Shown: piece after piece, positions 10,741 to 23,437 of the stretch | Numbering within the stretch: the first letter of the stretch is position 1 | How the letters are laid out: each line of letters starts with the position of its first letter | DNA from: Conchocele bisecta | Taxonomy: Eukaryota > Mollusca > Bivalvia > Lucinida > Thyasiridae | Length of the DNA: 64,000 nt | Direction: 5' to 3' | Assembly: GCA_029237695.1 (NCBI GenBank) | Contig: CM055265.1 | Coordinates: 219,221,679 to 219,285,678 of the forward strand | Program-made: the position numbers and the translations under genes | Notes under the pieces: model-generated | Databases searched by the model: none | What the model was told of the DNA's origin: nothing | The model's input: only the letters and a program-made list of their open reading frames with translations

Positions 10741-13700
10741 TCAAATATTTCTAGTTTTAATATAATCTTGTACAGCTTTAAAAATAACAGTATTGCACTC
10801 ATTACTTTCTCCATGTATGCCATGCAAAAGTAAATGTGCGTTTAAAGGATAACATTTTTGCAGTGACTGGCATACAATTAGACGTTGCGCATGATATGTA
10901 ATACATTCAAGGAAGTAATGTTCAGCATCCTCTACAACTTCACTACATTCGCAGAAAGGAGTTTCTCTGATATGGTTATTGCAAAGATCACAATTAAGAC
11001 TGCTACATTTATTTCGAATTCTTGCATGCATAACTGAAAATAATCGATCTCCCTCTAAATAGTATGGTGATATATTATATTGAGTATATAGTTGTTGGGC
11101 ACATGATGTTTTGAAGTGTCTAAGACTATCTACATTTCTCAGCAACGGGTAAGCTTCATTCTAGAGTTGTACCGAAGATGGTATAAACGATTGTTTGTAT
11201 TCTTCCAGTCGTGTAGTGGGGACATTTAAATCAAATTAATTTCTAAGATTGTAACGAGATATATTATTAACAGTGGGTGTAATCAGGTTAGAAATATAAC
11301 TAGGTACTTGATTATTGTTGGCTTTGTACATTATCGAATGCTTTTGAATACTACGTCGAACAGATAGAAGTTGCCATCCAACTTATTGCCTTAAATTGTC
11401 GAGTGATACTGACCGTGTTAATCCTGTTACTATTCTCACGGCTTCATTCTTATTTTTTTCCAACGAATCCTTTTCATATTCTGTACACCCATCCCAGACT
11501 GATGAAGCATATTCTAATATAGGTCTCATATAAGATATATATATTTGGTTTAAAGACTGTCTGCTTATCTTAAATTTTAGGTTACGCATTATTCCCAATA
11601 CAGTCGTAGTCGAATTAATTATATGTTGTATGTGTGTATGCCAGTTTCCGTTATTGCTCAATGTTAAACCAAGATGCTTATGATCGTCAACAAAGGTTAT
11701 GGACGTGTTCTGAAATATTAAGTTTAAGGGTCGCTTCAGTTATTTTCGGATTGAATCTAACGAACAATTATTTAGCCCAATCAGAAATCATCAGCAGGTC
11801 ATGATTTATTATGCCTTCTAGATCATCAAAATTTGTTTACGAAAAAGACAGTGAGCTGTCGTCAGCAAATAATCGAACAATACTTAATAGATGGTCAGTT
11901 ATGTCCTTAACATATATTAGAAATAGTAATAGGCCGAGTACCGAACCTTGTGGTACGCCAGCAGTAACTTATTTGGTATCAGGTTGTGGACAGTATTGAT
12001 ACGGACTGTTTCCTGTTCGACAAGTAGTTTTCGATCCAGCGTAAAATACAACCATTTAATCCATTTTGCCTTAGCTGAAATATTAACCCCTTATGCCATA
12101 CTCTATCAAAGTCTTTCATGTGGATTGTCGTTCATGAAATGTCTGACATACTTGATGGTAAATGTCTGTAAGTTGATATACCGTTGAGTGGCCTGGTAAA
12201 AAACAAGATTGCCTGTTATAAATCAATTGTTGTGAGTGCAAGTGATTATAAATATGTTTAAACATTATTCTCTCCATTACCTTACCTAGACAGCTTAATA
12301 ACGATATCTGGCGATAACTTGAAGGTGTCTGTGGACACCAGTTTTTAAATAAAGGAATTACACTTGCTAATTTCCACGCAATCGGAAATTGACATGCATT
12401 AACAGATCTATTAAAGAGGATCGCGAGAGGTTTTGAGACAGATGTAATAGTTCCTTTTAACATTCTATGACTAATTAGATCGTATCCACAAGATTTATTA
12501 GTTTGCAAAATTCGTATTATATCTCTAACCTCAAATTCATTTATGTTAATCGTATCAAGAACTTGGTTATTTTTTAATTCAAACGGTGGTAAAGTAGAGT
12601 TAATATCATCAACAGTTGATATTGAAACGAAGAAGTTGTTAAGACAGTTTGCTTTTTCGGCATCAGAAACACTATAAATGTTCGCTGTTACCGTCATTGG
12701 TCTTTAAAGGAGGAATAGTACCATTTGACTTGCTGTCTTTCACAAAGTGTCGGAATAGCTTCCAGAAATATATTTTGTTATTCGAAAATGTTTCTGTCAG
12801 ATTAAACTCTATGTCGTTATAAAATGCTTCTCTTGCATGTTTTTTTATCTTCATATTATTAACTTTATTCCGAGTTGTTTTGCATCTATTCCAATCGTCC
12901 ACCCGTCCAAATGGTATTGTTCTCTTTCGTAACTTGTCCCTTAGCTTGCTTGTTTTGCGAATTTCGGAATCATACCACTGTTTATCTTTAGGCCGCACTG
13001 TGACTTGACTGCATGTAATGCATTGCTTAGCTAGCTCAATGGACTTAGATGTAAATATATTAGATGCATCATCTACACTACCATTATTTAAAATTGTCCA
13101 AACAATATTAAGCATGAGCTCGTTAAGCTTAGGAAAGTCTGCTCATTTATAGTTCCATACAGTTCGTTTATATGAATTATTATATTAACTTGCAGCTGGT
13201 ATGATGACACATGTAGCCTTATGATCACTTATGTTTGGCGAAACAGATACTACATCGCTTTTGAGAATGATCTGATCTTAGTTAACAATAATTGGATCCA
13301 GTAAGGTTGAAGTAGTAGCTGTTTCCCGAGTTGCGGATGTAATTATGTTTATCAATGAATTCATAATCATTACGTCTTTTAACTTGTGGTTTTGTACATG
13401 TAATTGATCTCCATTTACATCGCCAACAATAATATATCTTATTTGTTATATCGGATACCAGTTCTAGATTGCGATTAAGTAATTCCCAAAATTCGATATT
13501 TGACGACGGGGGTCGGTAAATCGTGTCAATCAAGAATATTTTACGGTTTGTCTTAACCTGAATCTAGATGGTTTCATCACAAAATATTTCTAAATGTTGC
13601 ATTCTTTCTGCTAATAAGTGGTCTGCTACATATATTAATATACCCCCAGAATGTGGCGATTTGTCCTTTCGGAATGGTAAGCCAGATCCATTCAGTCGTA

Positions 13701-13850
13701 AACTGCTCGTTTCTATAGCGTATGATAAGTGCGTTTCGGTAAAACATAGAATATCGAAGTCTGCAAATGTGTCCTCGATATAACTGACCTTATTGCGAAT
13801 ACTTCTAATATTTAAATGTAAAATTTAAAAAGATCCAATCTCTTTTTCAG
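10741..13850 (-). pseudogene. LINE-A ORF2: endonuclease-reverse transcriptase
   Basis: Endonuclease features are an LHLNIRSIRNK opening (just below 13830), a CFTETHL motif and an IYRPPSSN motif near 13520. The reverse transcriptase shows NKSCGYDLISHRML, GVPQGSVLG near 11930 and a FADD catalytic box at about 11858-11872. The thumb region carries Y-M-R-P-I-L-E-Y-A-S-S-V-W-D (about 11510), typical of Jockey/CR1 enzymes. A C-terminal CDLC..H..FLEC knuckle lies near 10900-10970. Many stops and frame changes separate these pieces, so it cannot be active. The family would normally nick target DNA and copy its RNA by target-primed reverse transcription. Confidence 0.85.
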
Positions 13851-14029
13851 ACATTTCTTTCAACATCACCAGCCAGCAGTAGTAAAATCAAAGATAGTAT
13901 TGCTAGCCAAATATTGAGGTTAAATAGTAATCCTCTACATTTAGATATATTGGTCAAACAATTACCTATATCCGCTAATACATTCAGTATTATATATAAA
14001 ATGTTAGTAGATTTTGTAAACTCAAGCAA
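13847..14029 (-). pseudogene. LINE-A N-terminal leader ending in a degenerate 2A-like motif
   Basis: A 60-codon ORF with a hydrophobic run (LSLILLLLAGDVERNV) stops right before the endonuclease. The end resembles the 2A ribosome-skipping consensus DxExNPGP with leucine-rich lead-in, reported for some CR1-type non-LTR elements. Here the sequence diverges after the Asn and runs into a TGA, so it would not function now. The resemblance is seen directly; the 2A assignment is inference. Confidence 0.5.
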
Positions 14030-15505
14030 TATCGGCTGTGTGCTACAATTAAAATTACCTCTACCCTACAATTAAAATAACTAGCAGCCCTCCAGGAAGT
14101 TAAATCATTACCCATTCGGCTTATTAATTAAATAAGCGAGGTGAAGAGTTGCCATAGGTATCAACAATGACAACCTCACCCAACACCACCAGATAACATG
14201 TATGTTCATAAGTCTTCACAACATAATGCATGTACTTATAATAGTGACATTCAAACAGCAAGGACGTTTGACAGAGAGAAAGAAGATACAGCGAGTAAAA
14301 AACAAAAGGAACAGTAGAAAAACAACAAGATGATATTGAAGCTGGTAGGAACACGTACATGCAACATACAAATACATCTTCCTAACATGTGATGCAGAAC
14401 GGTGATCAGGTTTCTGTGGCGGGATGGATAGTTGAGTGAACTATTCTCATTTAAAATGTCTACTGCAAAGTATCGTGTGTTAGTTAAAAATAATTTAACG
14501 AACACTGTAGATCCCGATCAGATCGCATGTCTAGCCAAACGGCTCATGCATTTAATCCAGTGACATAATGCTTTCTTTATTGTTATAATAATACATACCT
14601 AATGATCACTCACAATTGTCACTGGGAAAAGCTATCTACTTTCAATTATTGACCACAATTATGCCACAGTATTATGAACAAGATTCACATTCCACTATAA
14701 ATATAAACTTACATGCAACTCGAGAGTATGAAGTGACACGGCATGATATCGATTACACGAGTGACCATTACATATTGTCATACCGCAGATAAGATTCTCG
14801 GCTTTTGATTGGCTAGCTTGCCTGGTCGTATATATTATATGACCTGCCAAGGCCGTCGGACATAGAGAAATTGCGATTCCCCTCCGGCGCTCGCGTCCAT
14901 TGAAGACACATTTTGAAAGCGTCTAGCGATTGCGAATTGTATTCCTCACTAAACAGAATAAACCTCCGAATTGATCAATAAAAGTAACAAATTGTACACT
15001 CAAATCCAGTATTTATTGTTTATTTTTCCATAAATATTCTTCGCTCATCAAAATATGAGCGAAAAATTAGCCAAAATAACGAATATTGCTTTTCAAATCT
15101 CAACACGCTTGGCTTCGTGACACGGCTATATTTAGATCACAAACTATGGGTTCCACACACGAAACGCGGCGTAGCAATGACAGCGAATGTTTGGGAACCA
15201 GTCGCATTATTCTAGAGGCGCCATCGCATTATTCTAGAGGTGCCAAAGCAGATCGATAGAGCAGTGGAATACAAATTAAATTACACGATATAAAAAAACT
15301 GTCATAAAGTCGTTTTCGATGGATTTCTTACTCCATATTTAGTTTGTTTTCGTTTAATAAATGTTCATTTACGCCTTTATATTAAGACTGACGGTAGAAA
15401 ATCGAATCTCGGATTATTTTTTCTTCCTAAAAAAACGCAAAGATCAAAAGAAGAGATATGTTTATACGGCTAAATACAGGAACTGCGGTATGACAAATAC
15501 GTTAT
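14030..15505. other. No gene seen
   Basis: The region is AT-rich intergenic sequence. Short ORFs on the minus strand (14124-14505) look incidental. A tandem duplication of CATTATTCTAGAGG lies at 15205-15243. Confidence 0.5.
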
Positions 15506-15507
15506 TG

Positions 15508-15637
15508 TGATTCTACACAGGCTATATGGTGTAATATTGCCCGGCTGAAGGTTTGTTCTCCCTCGGCTATCGCCTCGGGTGAACATACCTCCAGACGGGC
15601 AATATTACACCATATTGCCTGTGTAGAATCACAATAG
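15508..15637. mobile_element. Long near-perfect palindromic MITE
   Basis: The left arm ATTGTGATTCTACACAGGC.. through GTAATATTGCCCG and the right arm CGGGCAATATTACACCATAT.. are reverse complements for about 40 bp each, apart from one or two bases. An inner CCTCGG..CCTCGGG stem closes the centre near 15570. Confidence 0.85.
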
Positions 15638-16800
15638 CTTATAATGTACAACCCGTGCATATCCGGACCAGCTTAGGCACAACTATACAGTCTGGTCGGG
15701 GTATACTCTGTTTTCCACTACGCAAACATGTAGAATCCTCCTATTATAAATAAGTATACCCTGCCAAGGTAGAATGCATCAACTGTGTGAGTGAACAGCA
15801 CAGTTCTACAACCAATGTAGATCCAGACTAGCCTGCACACGAACGTATATTCTGATCATTGTATACTCCATTAGTTACTATGTGATAGTGTCGGATCAGG
15901 TTCTTGTACGTTACGATGACATGATGTGCGAAAACATATCGACTGATTTCAATAACCGCTCAGAATATAACCAACGTAGGCACAGACCAGCCTACATCGA
16001 AGTATATGCTGAGCAGGATATACTCGGTTTATCAAACGGAATAGACTTGAATCATCTGAGTACAGCTTGACATTGTAAAACGTCTGACTGCATGATTGAA
16101 TCGTACATTACCTACAGGCACAGACAAATATACACACACATGTATATCAGTGTATGCTCTGTGCTCTATGCGTTACTCCTGAGAAGTGTAACATCTTCCA
16201 AGTAGCGATTAAATGAACCGTACATGATTTACAACCAGTGTAGACTGAGACCAGTTTAGACACGAATGCATAATCTGATATGGGTATACTCTGCTTGTTA
16301 CTTCTTAAAAAGGAACATCAGCCAAGTTTACTAGAGTATGGCGTGACATGACATAACAAGTAGTGGATGAATGAACCATACATGATTTCCAACCAGTGTA
16401 TACCGAGACCAGCGTAGACACTAATGTATACTATGATCTGGGTATACTCTGTTTGTTACTCCCTAAAAAAGAACACCAGCCAAGTTTATTAGAGTATGGC
16501 GTGACATGACAGAACAAGTAGTGGATGAATGAACCATACATGATTTACAACCAGTGTAGACCGAGACCAGCGTAGACACGAATGTATAATCTGTTCCGTG
16601 TATACTCTGCTTGTTACTCCTTAAAAAGGAACACCAGTCAAGTTTTATCTTATTATGACGTGACATGACAGAACAAGTAGTGGATGAATGAACCATACAT
16701 GACTTACAACAAGTGTAGACCGAGACCAGCTAAGACACACATGTACAATCTGATATGGGTATACTCCGCTTGTTACTCCTTAACAAGAATTTCTCGGAAT
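15635..16800. repeat. Satellite array, about 158-bp units, left block
   Basis: Units share ATGAACCATACATGATTTAC, CCAGTGTAGACCGAGACCAG and GGGTATACTCTG. Starts of the ATGAACC motif at 16213, 16371, 16529 and 16688 give spacings of 158-159 bp. Units left of 16200 are more diverged. The short ORFs inside are by-products of the repeat. Confidence 0.9.
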
Positions 16801-17630
16801 CAAATGTCTCGCCTTGTCCCGCCGCCTGGAATCAATTTTCACTGGCCCGAACATATTATACATTTATTGACTAGTGAGCCATAGAATATCAGATTATATT
16901 CTATGGCTCACTAGTCATTAATTGTTTTATTATATAATAATAGTCCGTATATAACACTTACGATAAATGCTACTAGAACAAAATTAAAAAATAATTTGAG
17001 AAAAAAATGGAAAAAAAAAGTTTAAAAAAAAAAGTTTAAAAATTAACAAAAATAATGTTCGCTACTGGAGCCCAGAATTTTTTTCAATAGTCCTATATTT
17101 ATCTACATATCATATCTGCACAGGTCCACATATAGCCATAATACTGTCTACACAGTTTTACGGAAATGTAATTTACCTGTATACCTTACCTGTAATAAGT
17201 TAGTGGTCAGTTAGTGGTCAGTCTGGACATTTGCACATGCTAGCACATGCACAGGTGAATGGTTCTCCCAGTCACTATTGTTCAACCGGAGAAGGCTATT
17301 GTTCTCTCTACATGTAATGTATACAGAGCACACGAGAAAACGGGTCTTCATGCATTAATGTTCGGTTTGCGGCATAGAAAGAAATAGAGTTTGACCTTGA
17401 CCCTGGAGCCCGGAATTTCTTTTAATAGTGCTATGTTCATATACATATCATAGTAAAGGTATGTGTACAGTTTTATGAATGTACCTGATAAGGTGTTGAA
17501 GTAATGACCGCAACACGAAAACTTAACATTGAATGATGACGCCGACGCCGCTGACGCCGCCGACATCGCCGACGCCGGAAAAGCAAAACCTATGTCTCGC
17601 TTTCCGCTTCGCGGGCGAGACAAACAGGAA
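16800..17630. repeat. Interruption of the satellite: hairpin and GCCGAC-rich repeat
   Basis: This holds a perfect hairpin at about 16866-16918 (AATGACTAGTGAGCCATAGA / complement), an A-rich tract at 17000-17050, two related blocks beginning TGGAGCCC.GAATTT (17067 and 17403), and a GACGCCGACGCCG-rich trinucleotide stretch at 17537-17575 next to a GCTTTCCGCTTCGCGGGCGAGAC hairpin. No gene is supported. Confidence 0.65.
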
Positions 17631-18655
17631 CATCAGGCAATTTTATTAGAGTATGGTGTGACATGACAGAACAAATAGTGGATGAATGAACCATACATAA
17701 TTTACAACCAGTTTAGACCGATACCAGATTAGACACAAATGTATAATCTGATCTGGGTATACTCTGCTTGTTATTCCTTAAAACGGAACATCAACCAAGT
17801 TTATTTGAGTATGGTGTGACATGACAGAACAATTAGTGGATGAATGAACCATACATGATTTACAAGCAGTGTAGACCGAGACCAGCGTAGACACGAATGT
17901 ATATCTGATCTGGGTATACTCTGTTTGTTACTCATTAAAACTGAACAGTAGCCAAGTGTTATTTTAGTCTGACATTACTTGATAGAATAAGTAGTGGATG
18001 AATGAACCATACATGATTTACAACCAGTGTAGACCGAGACCAGCTCAGACACAAATGTATAATCTGATATGGACATACTCTGTTCGTTACTCTTTAAAAC
18101 GGAACATCAGCCAAGCTTTATCGTACTATGACGTGATATGACGGAGCAAGTAGTGGATGAATGAACCATACATGATTTACAACCAGTGTAGACCGAGACC
18201 AGCTTACACACGAATTCACAATCTGATATGGGTATACTCTGTTTGTTACTCACCAAAACGGAACATCAGCCATGTTTATTAAAGTATGATGTGACATGAC
18301 AGAAGAAGTAGTGGATGAATGAACCATACATGATTCACAACCAGTCTAGACCGAGACCAGCTTAGACACAAATGTATAATCTGATCTGGGTATAGTCTGT
18401 CATTAAGCAATAACTTATCCAAAACTTAGTTTACCATAGTATTATGTGACATTGTCGACGATATCCACTGAATGGGTGTACGGAATCTACGACCAGTGTA
18501 GACCCAGACCAGCGTACACACGAATGTTTAATCTGATCAGGGTATGCTCCTGCCACTCATCAATAATGTAGAGTCATCCCTGTATACTGCAATGACCCTT
18601 AATATGCCGAGATATAGAATATATTGACTGAACCATATATGGTCTACAACCAGAG
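17630..18655. repeat. Satellite array, about 158-bp units, right block
   Basis: The same unit as at 15635-16800, with ATGAACC starts at 17686, 17844, 18002, 18161 and 18319 (spacings 158, 158, 159, 158). It decays in the last two units and stops abruptly at about 18655. Confidence 0.9.
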
Positions 18656-18675
18656 TAGTAGTAGTAAATATTTTA

Positions 18676-18940
18676 TTTACAATTGTTAAGTATTGCTCAG
18701 TAATTGTTAAGCATTGCTCAGTAATTGTTAAGTATTGCTCAGTAATTGTTAAGCATTGCTCAGTAATTGTTAAGTATTGCTCAGTAATTGTTAAGTATTG
18801 CTCAGTAATTGTTAAGCATTGCTCAGTAATTGTTAAGTATTGCTCAGTAATTGTTAAGCATTGCTCAGTAATTGTTAAGTATTGCTCAGTAATTGTTAAG
18901 CATTGCTCAGTAATTGTTAAGCATTGCTCAGTAATTGTAA
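18676..18940. repeat. 21-bp tandem repeat, about 12-13 copies
   Basis: The unit is ATTGTTAAGTATTGCTCAGTA, with a T/C switch giving AAGCATTGC in some units. In the minus strand it would encode a repeated 7-residue LTITEQ-C/Y unit, but that frame is a by-product. It lies between the satellite edge and the AT-hook ORF. There are no spacers, so it is not CRISPR-like. Confidence 0.9.
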
Positions 18941-19064
18941 CCAATTTGGTAGAGGTTTTAAACCGTTTTGCCTTCACATTTAAATATTATTTTTATTCCC
19001 AGTTTTGCATTTATGTTGAACATTATTATCTATCCCTTTTATAAAAGTAATTCTTGAAGAATTA

Positions 19065-19289
19065 TGCCTAAATCTACTATTAACCAAGACGCTTTGTTTG
19101 CGATCCCGAGGTAATATCCCGGCTTGTGAAATTAAAAAGTATCATATTGGGTCCAAGAGACTCACAGAGTTGTGGGAAAACGATAAATTTATAATGGGTA
19201 TATCAAGAGAAAATTGGAAGAAACCTGTTGACAGAGGAAATAAGAGACCTGTTGGAAGACCAAAAAAGATACCGTTGGTAGTTGCTTAA
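19065..19289 (+). pseudogene. Small AT-hook-like ORF beside PolB copy 2, probably frameshifted
   Basis: An ATG at 19065 opens a 16-codon frame (MPKSTINQDALFAIPR, then TAA). The downstream frame, open from 19098 to 19289, ends in R-P-V-G-R-P-K-K, an AT-hook-like minor-groove binding motif, with a basic lead-in (NWKKPVDRGNK). The two frames may be one original gene with a frameshift near 19098-19110. It is convergent with PolB copy 2, whose stop is at 19427-19429. The gap of about 140 bp contains a short T/C-rich stretch only. A DNA-binding role is inference from the motif; I do not recognise a family. Confidence 0.4.
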
Positions 19290-19426
19290 TTACAAGAAAA
19301 GGAGTAGTTATTATTTTTTAGCATAAATTTGAGAATGTTGTTCATTTTGTCAAAAAAATCCCCCATTTCCCACATTTTGTAAAAACTATCCTCTCTACCT
19401 TTCACTAATTTTCTACGAAATTATGT

Positions 19427-22400
19427 TTAAAGTTGTTCTGTATGAATTCCGTCCTGTAAAACTGTTCTCTTATCGTAGTACGCGGAAAGTCCTAATTTAT
19501 TCTGTGTATAAGTTTTCATAACACCGTCTCTCATTCTAAGTCCTCTGTTTGTTCCCATATCTACATCCACAGGGTGTAGGGCCTCATTGTACCTTCGCTA
19601 TGAAAGTGTGTTTTGTCTTGCAGATAGCCCTTTGGCCGAATGTTTTAATTGGGTTGTGTCTAATTTTTCAACCACATAACACTTACTGCATAGTGCGATT
19701 GCACGATCCCCGCGAAACTCTGTCTTGAAAAGTCCTGGTTCTCTATTGCTCCATTTATCCCACGCTAACCAGTTGTTTTTATATTTGTTGAAAGACTCTA
19801 TAAGATGTGGTTTTATCATACCCTCTAAACCTGATTCGTCCACACTAACGGCCATGTACAAACTGTCAGTATCCATCTGTATTAATTCAAAATCGGATCT
19901 ATCCACGTACTTGTCCATAATCGTAATAGAACTCTAACATTCTTAGTTTTGCAAACTGGTAAACGGCGATCCCACAGTGAAATGGACGAGTCATGCTGGT
20001 GTTTACTTGTCTAGAAGATATCTCGTATGCGTCTCCTATTTCCTCTAGATCGTGAAAATACGCGGATCTCAAAGCCTTGTCTACACACTTTTCGTCTTTC
20101 GTGTAGGTTGTGTTGAGGTGGTTCTCGGGGGATTCTATAATTTGTCCACAACATGAATTCCCCAGTAGTTTCATTATATCTGCAATCGGAGCTTTGGAAG
20201 TGTCAACATCTCCGGCTCCCCTAGCCGCTGTAACCTCCTTGACAAACATTTCAAAGGGCTTCCCTGCTTTGTAATCTATAACCCGGTGGAGTCCAGTTAT
20301 TCTTAATCCGTGATTTAAATACCATTTTAAAAGTGGTGCGTACAACAATACTTTTTGTGCGGACATTGCCCCAACTAGTTTTTTACCCTCTCCTCTCGTG
20401 CGGTTAGTATCTTTTAAATAGTCCAACATATGCTCCGGTACTTCACTCTCCTCAACAACACGATTTATAAATATTGGTGACATTTCTGAAAACTTCTCTT
20501 TAAGATTTGGAGGAACCTCTATATCTACTTCCGCAAATCCGAACCATTCGTTGGATAAAACCTTCCCAACAAAGTATGATATTTTTTGTATGTTGTGGGA
20601 ACTATGCACGTGGTAGAGTTTTCCCTTACCACAAGGCATCTCTTTATTCAACGTAGATAAATACTAAGCGTTCGCGTCAAATCCTAACACCGCTTTGCAG
20701 AGTTTTCTGCTACCCTCTGGGGTTGATCTAATCTTGGTAACACCGGCTTCAGCGTGTCTTGTAAACACAATTGACGGACCTCCTACCAATGCTCCTTTCA
20801 TCATTTCGTATATTTCTTTCCCCGGGGCAAACAGTGGTGGACAAAGAGTGTCTTCGACCCTGCTCTCTTTTGTTACATAAGTGTTTACGTAGTGCTTTAT
20901 GGTTCCTCTGAGAATATATTGCAAAGCAACTCCTGGAAGGGTAACTGCATCTTTAAACATATCGACACCTTTTGTTTTGTAAAATTTAGACATTTTTCCC
21001 ACAGCCTCAAGAAACGGTCCTCTATCCAAATCGTTGTAATACCTCAACCAATCTCTGAAAGTTTTCATGTTATGATTTTTGAAAATGTTGTTGTGGTGGT
21101 AATCCCTCGTGATCCAACTTATCGGGGGAATCGAACCATTCGTATGGAAAGAAGGATTTTTCTCCCTCACATCCGTAAGCCTTTACCCATCGGTCATAAT
21201 CGATACCCGGAGCAATATATAATTTTACGTCTAAAAACCGGAATTCTGGTGTAAATATAAAAATAGTTGTGTTTGCTTTCTTTCCAACTAATACTTTCGT
21301 TTTTGTATTGGCTAAAATGCCTACTAGGTGTTGCTTTATTAGATTAAGATCGTAGTTACTGGAATTAAACCCTAAAACGGGAACTTGTGAAATCCATCGT
21401 TCAACCTCCCGCTTCTGTGGAGCAGAAAGTCTGTCAAAATCTGTTGGATAGCCGTAGATTTTATCTTTCCCCACGACCTCGCGAATGTTTTTACCTCTTT
21501 CCTGTACGTCTTCGATAAACAACCGTACTAATTTAGCCGGATCCTTTTCACATATGTTGGTTATGCTCCCGGACAGCGTATCTCCGATACTTACACTTAT
21601 TGGAACGTGTTCGTTTACAAATTCTAACCTTATAGAAGGGTTAGTTTTTTCGAATTATCTAAATAAGCTTCAAAATCATACACAATCTGATAAGGGTAAA
21701 CGATTGTAGGAGGACTTTCAAGCATAGAAGAAGTGTTTGGGGTCGAAAAGGTGTCATATTCACATTCCCAAATAGTTACTAAATTGAACTCTTTCCTAAT
21801 CATCGCGTCTCGCGCTAGTGTTTTTGTGTGTTTTTCTTTCCAGTTTTTAAAATGCTTCGGACACCCGTGCCAGTAACATCCGTGAAATTGATAAACTGTG
21901 TTTGTATCGGAACAAAATCCATCAACAGGAGCTCCGGTCACCCACCGTTCTCCACCGTGACCACATACCTCCGTGTGAATGTGAGGCCCCTGAAAATAAC
22001 TTATCCAAGTAATTGACTTCTTGCTACATTTGGGTTTTGGATAAAATGCTCTTTCAAAAGCAGACACTGGTCTATCTATTTGTTCTCCTTTGCAGGATAC
22101 GTTTGTTTCTCCTTTCATGCATGTTTGTGCGTGTATTGTTAAACAATGTGATTGTGTGAAGCGTTGATTGCATTCGAAACAGCAATAGTTGTTGGAAACT
22201 TTATTCATATCGGTAATCAAAAATGCTTGATCGTTGTAAATACCAATTTTCATTTTCTTCGTCCCAACTTCTTCGTAGTGTGCCGCAACTTTTCTTAAAA
22301 ACCATGTTCCATCTTCTATGGGTTCGTACGCGTCAATACCAATTTTAAAACATTCCTCTATTTTCTTGATATCATCGAATAATATTGGGCCCTCTGGCCT

Positions 22401-23437
22401 CTCCCACCCTTTTTCTTTACAAAATTTCAAATATGTGTATCGTAAATCTTCTGTTTTTGTAAAACATCGGTCGGCTCGTAGTCCCTCTGTTGTGTGAAGA
22501 GCTAAACATCTGAATAAACAGCGGTCGTCGTTAAATGTATCTAGTGGTTTTAGTCCTTTTTTGTATCGCAACCACTCGGGCAATCGCCCTCCGGCCACTT
22601 TTTCGGACTTCATTCCAACGTCCTTTGTGTAGGTTCCATATATTATTTTAACACTAACACTCACCCACCTTACAAAACTCCATTTCGTATTTGGTCTCTC
22701 TATTTTATCTATGTTTAATCTAGACTCTTCTTGTTTCTTGATCCATTTACCAACTTGTTCGTATTCCCTGAACCACGGGCTCCCGCATAGGTTTTTATAA
22801 AATATCAATGTTTTAGGCTTTCCTCTCGGGTCTTTCTCCTCGAGATGAACCAATCTGTAAGAGAACGAGTAACGAAGATAAAAGTTCCCAGTTATCATTG
22901 GTTGTAGCTCAACCATTATTCTATCTGTGTTATCTGTTAGAAGTTTTCTTCTCAGGGTTACTGTGGTCAGCCTATGCCCCTTAACTATTTTTTTTTTTTT
23001 GTTTGTTTATAATCTTCTAATATTTCGTCCCCTTCTACTATTATCTTTTTTAATAAATCTGTTTTCTGAACTCTCTTTTTGGGTTTTCCAATGTTTTTGC
23101 TTCTAAGACTTAAAGTTGCCTCATCCGCTAAATTCTGTGCTATCTTTTCTTGGTCTTTCTTTTCTATTCCCTTAAATAACCCGCGGGAGAACGCTCTACG
23201 GAATATTTCCATAAATGCCTCGTTTTTAACCCCATTTATAAGTTTATTCAATCCTTTCTCTCGTAATCTGTATGAAAAGGGTATACCCATTTTTACTAAC
23301 TCGTCTCTTAATTCCCTAATCTTAGGAGAAGAACTTTGTGGTAATTGCATAGGCATTATACCCTCTATCTCACTAATATTTGTGCGAGATAATTTTGGGC
23401 TAACTTTCCTCATAACTTTTTTGTTAACGTTAGACAT
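19427..23437 (-). pseudogene. PolB-type DNA polymerase, copy 2 (full length, broken)
   Basis: This is an almost complete protein-primed family B polymerase on the minus strand, over 1,300 codons long. The likely start is an internal Met at 23437. In order come an N-terminal helical block (GLNKLING), CLFRCLALH (about 22501-22523), a C2HC-like finger (about 22120-22185), an endonuclease-like HGCYWHGCPKH (about 21860-21890), Exo I YDFEAYL (about 21659-21679), Exo II GFNSSNYD, palm motif A DANA (about 20667-20684), motif B KLLGNSCCGQ (about 20141-20173), motif C DTDS (about 19856-19879) and a C-terminal AYYDKR (about 19468-19486). Frame changes lie near 22985 (poly-T), 21650 (poly-T), 21100, 20655, 19910 and 19600. 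It is clearly homologous to copy 1 but diverged and more AT-rich. It would replicate linear DNA from a protein primer. No integrase or capsid gene accompanies it. Confidence 0.9.

Larger units (their letters stand above)
10318..14029 (-). mobile_element. LINE-A: degraded Jockey/CR1-type non-LTR retrotransposon
   Basis: Read on the minus strand, the order is a 2A-like leader (14029-13847), an APE-type endonuclease (about 13850-13250), a linker (13115-12672), reverse transcriptase (12697-11383), a C-terminal zinc-knuckle region (11145-10741) and an AT-rich 3' tail with an (AT)n run at 10484-10495. No promoter or intact 5' region was identified. Exact ends are uncertain because no empty site is available. 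Confidence 0.85.

Noticed and set aside
18676..18940. CRISPR-like array
   Set aside because: The 21-bp units are directly adjacent with no unique spacers, in a eukaryotic context.
18537..18977. 146-codon ORF with 7-residue repeats
   Set aside because: It is a by-product of a 21-bp tandem repeat whose length is a multiple of three.
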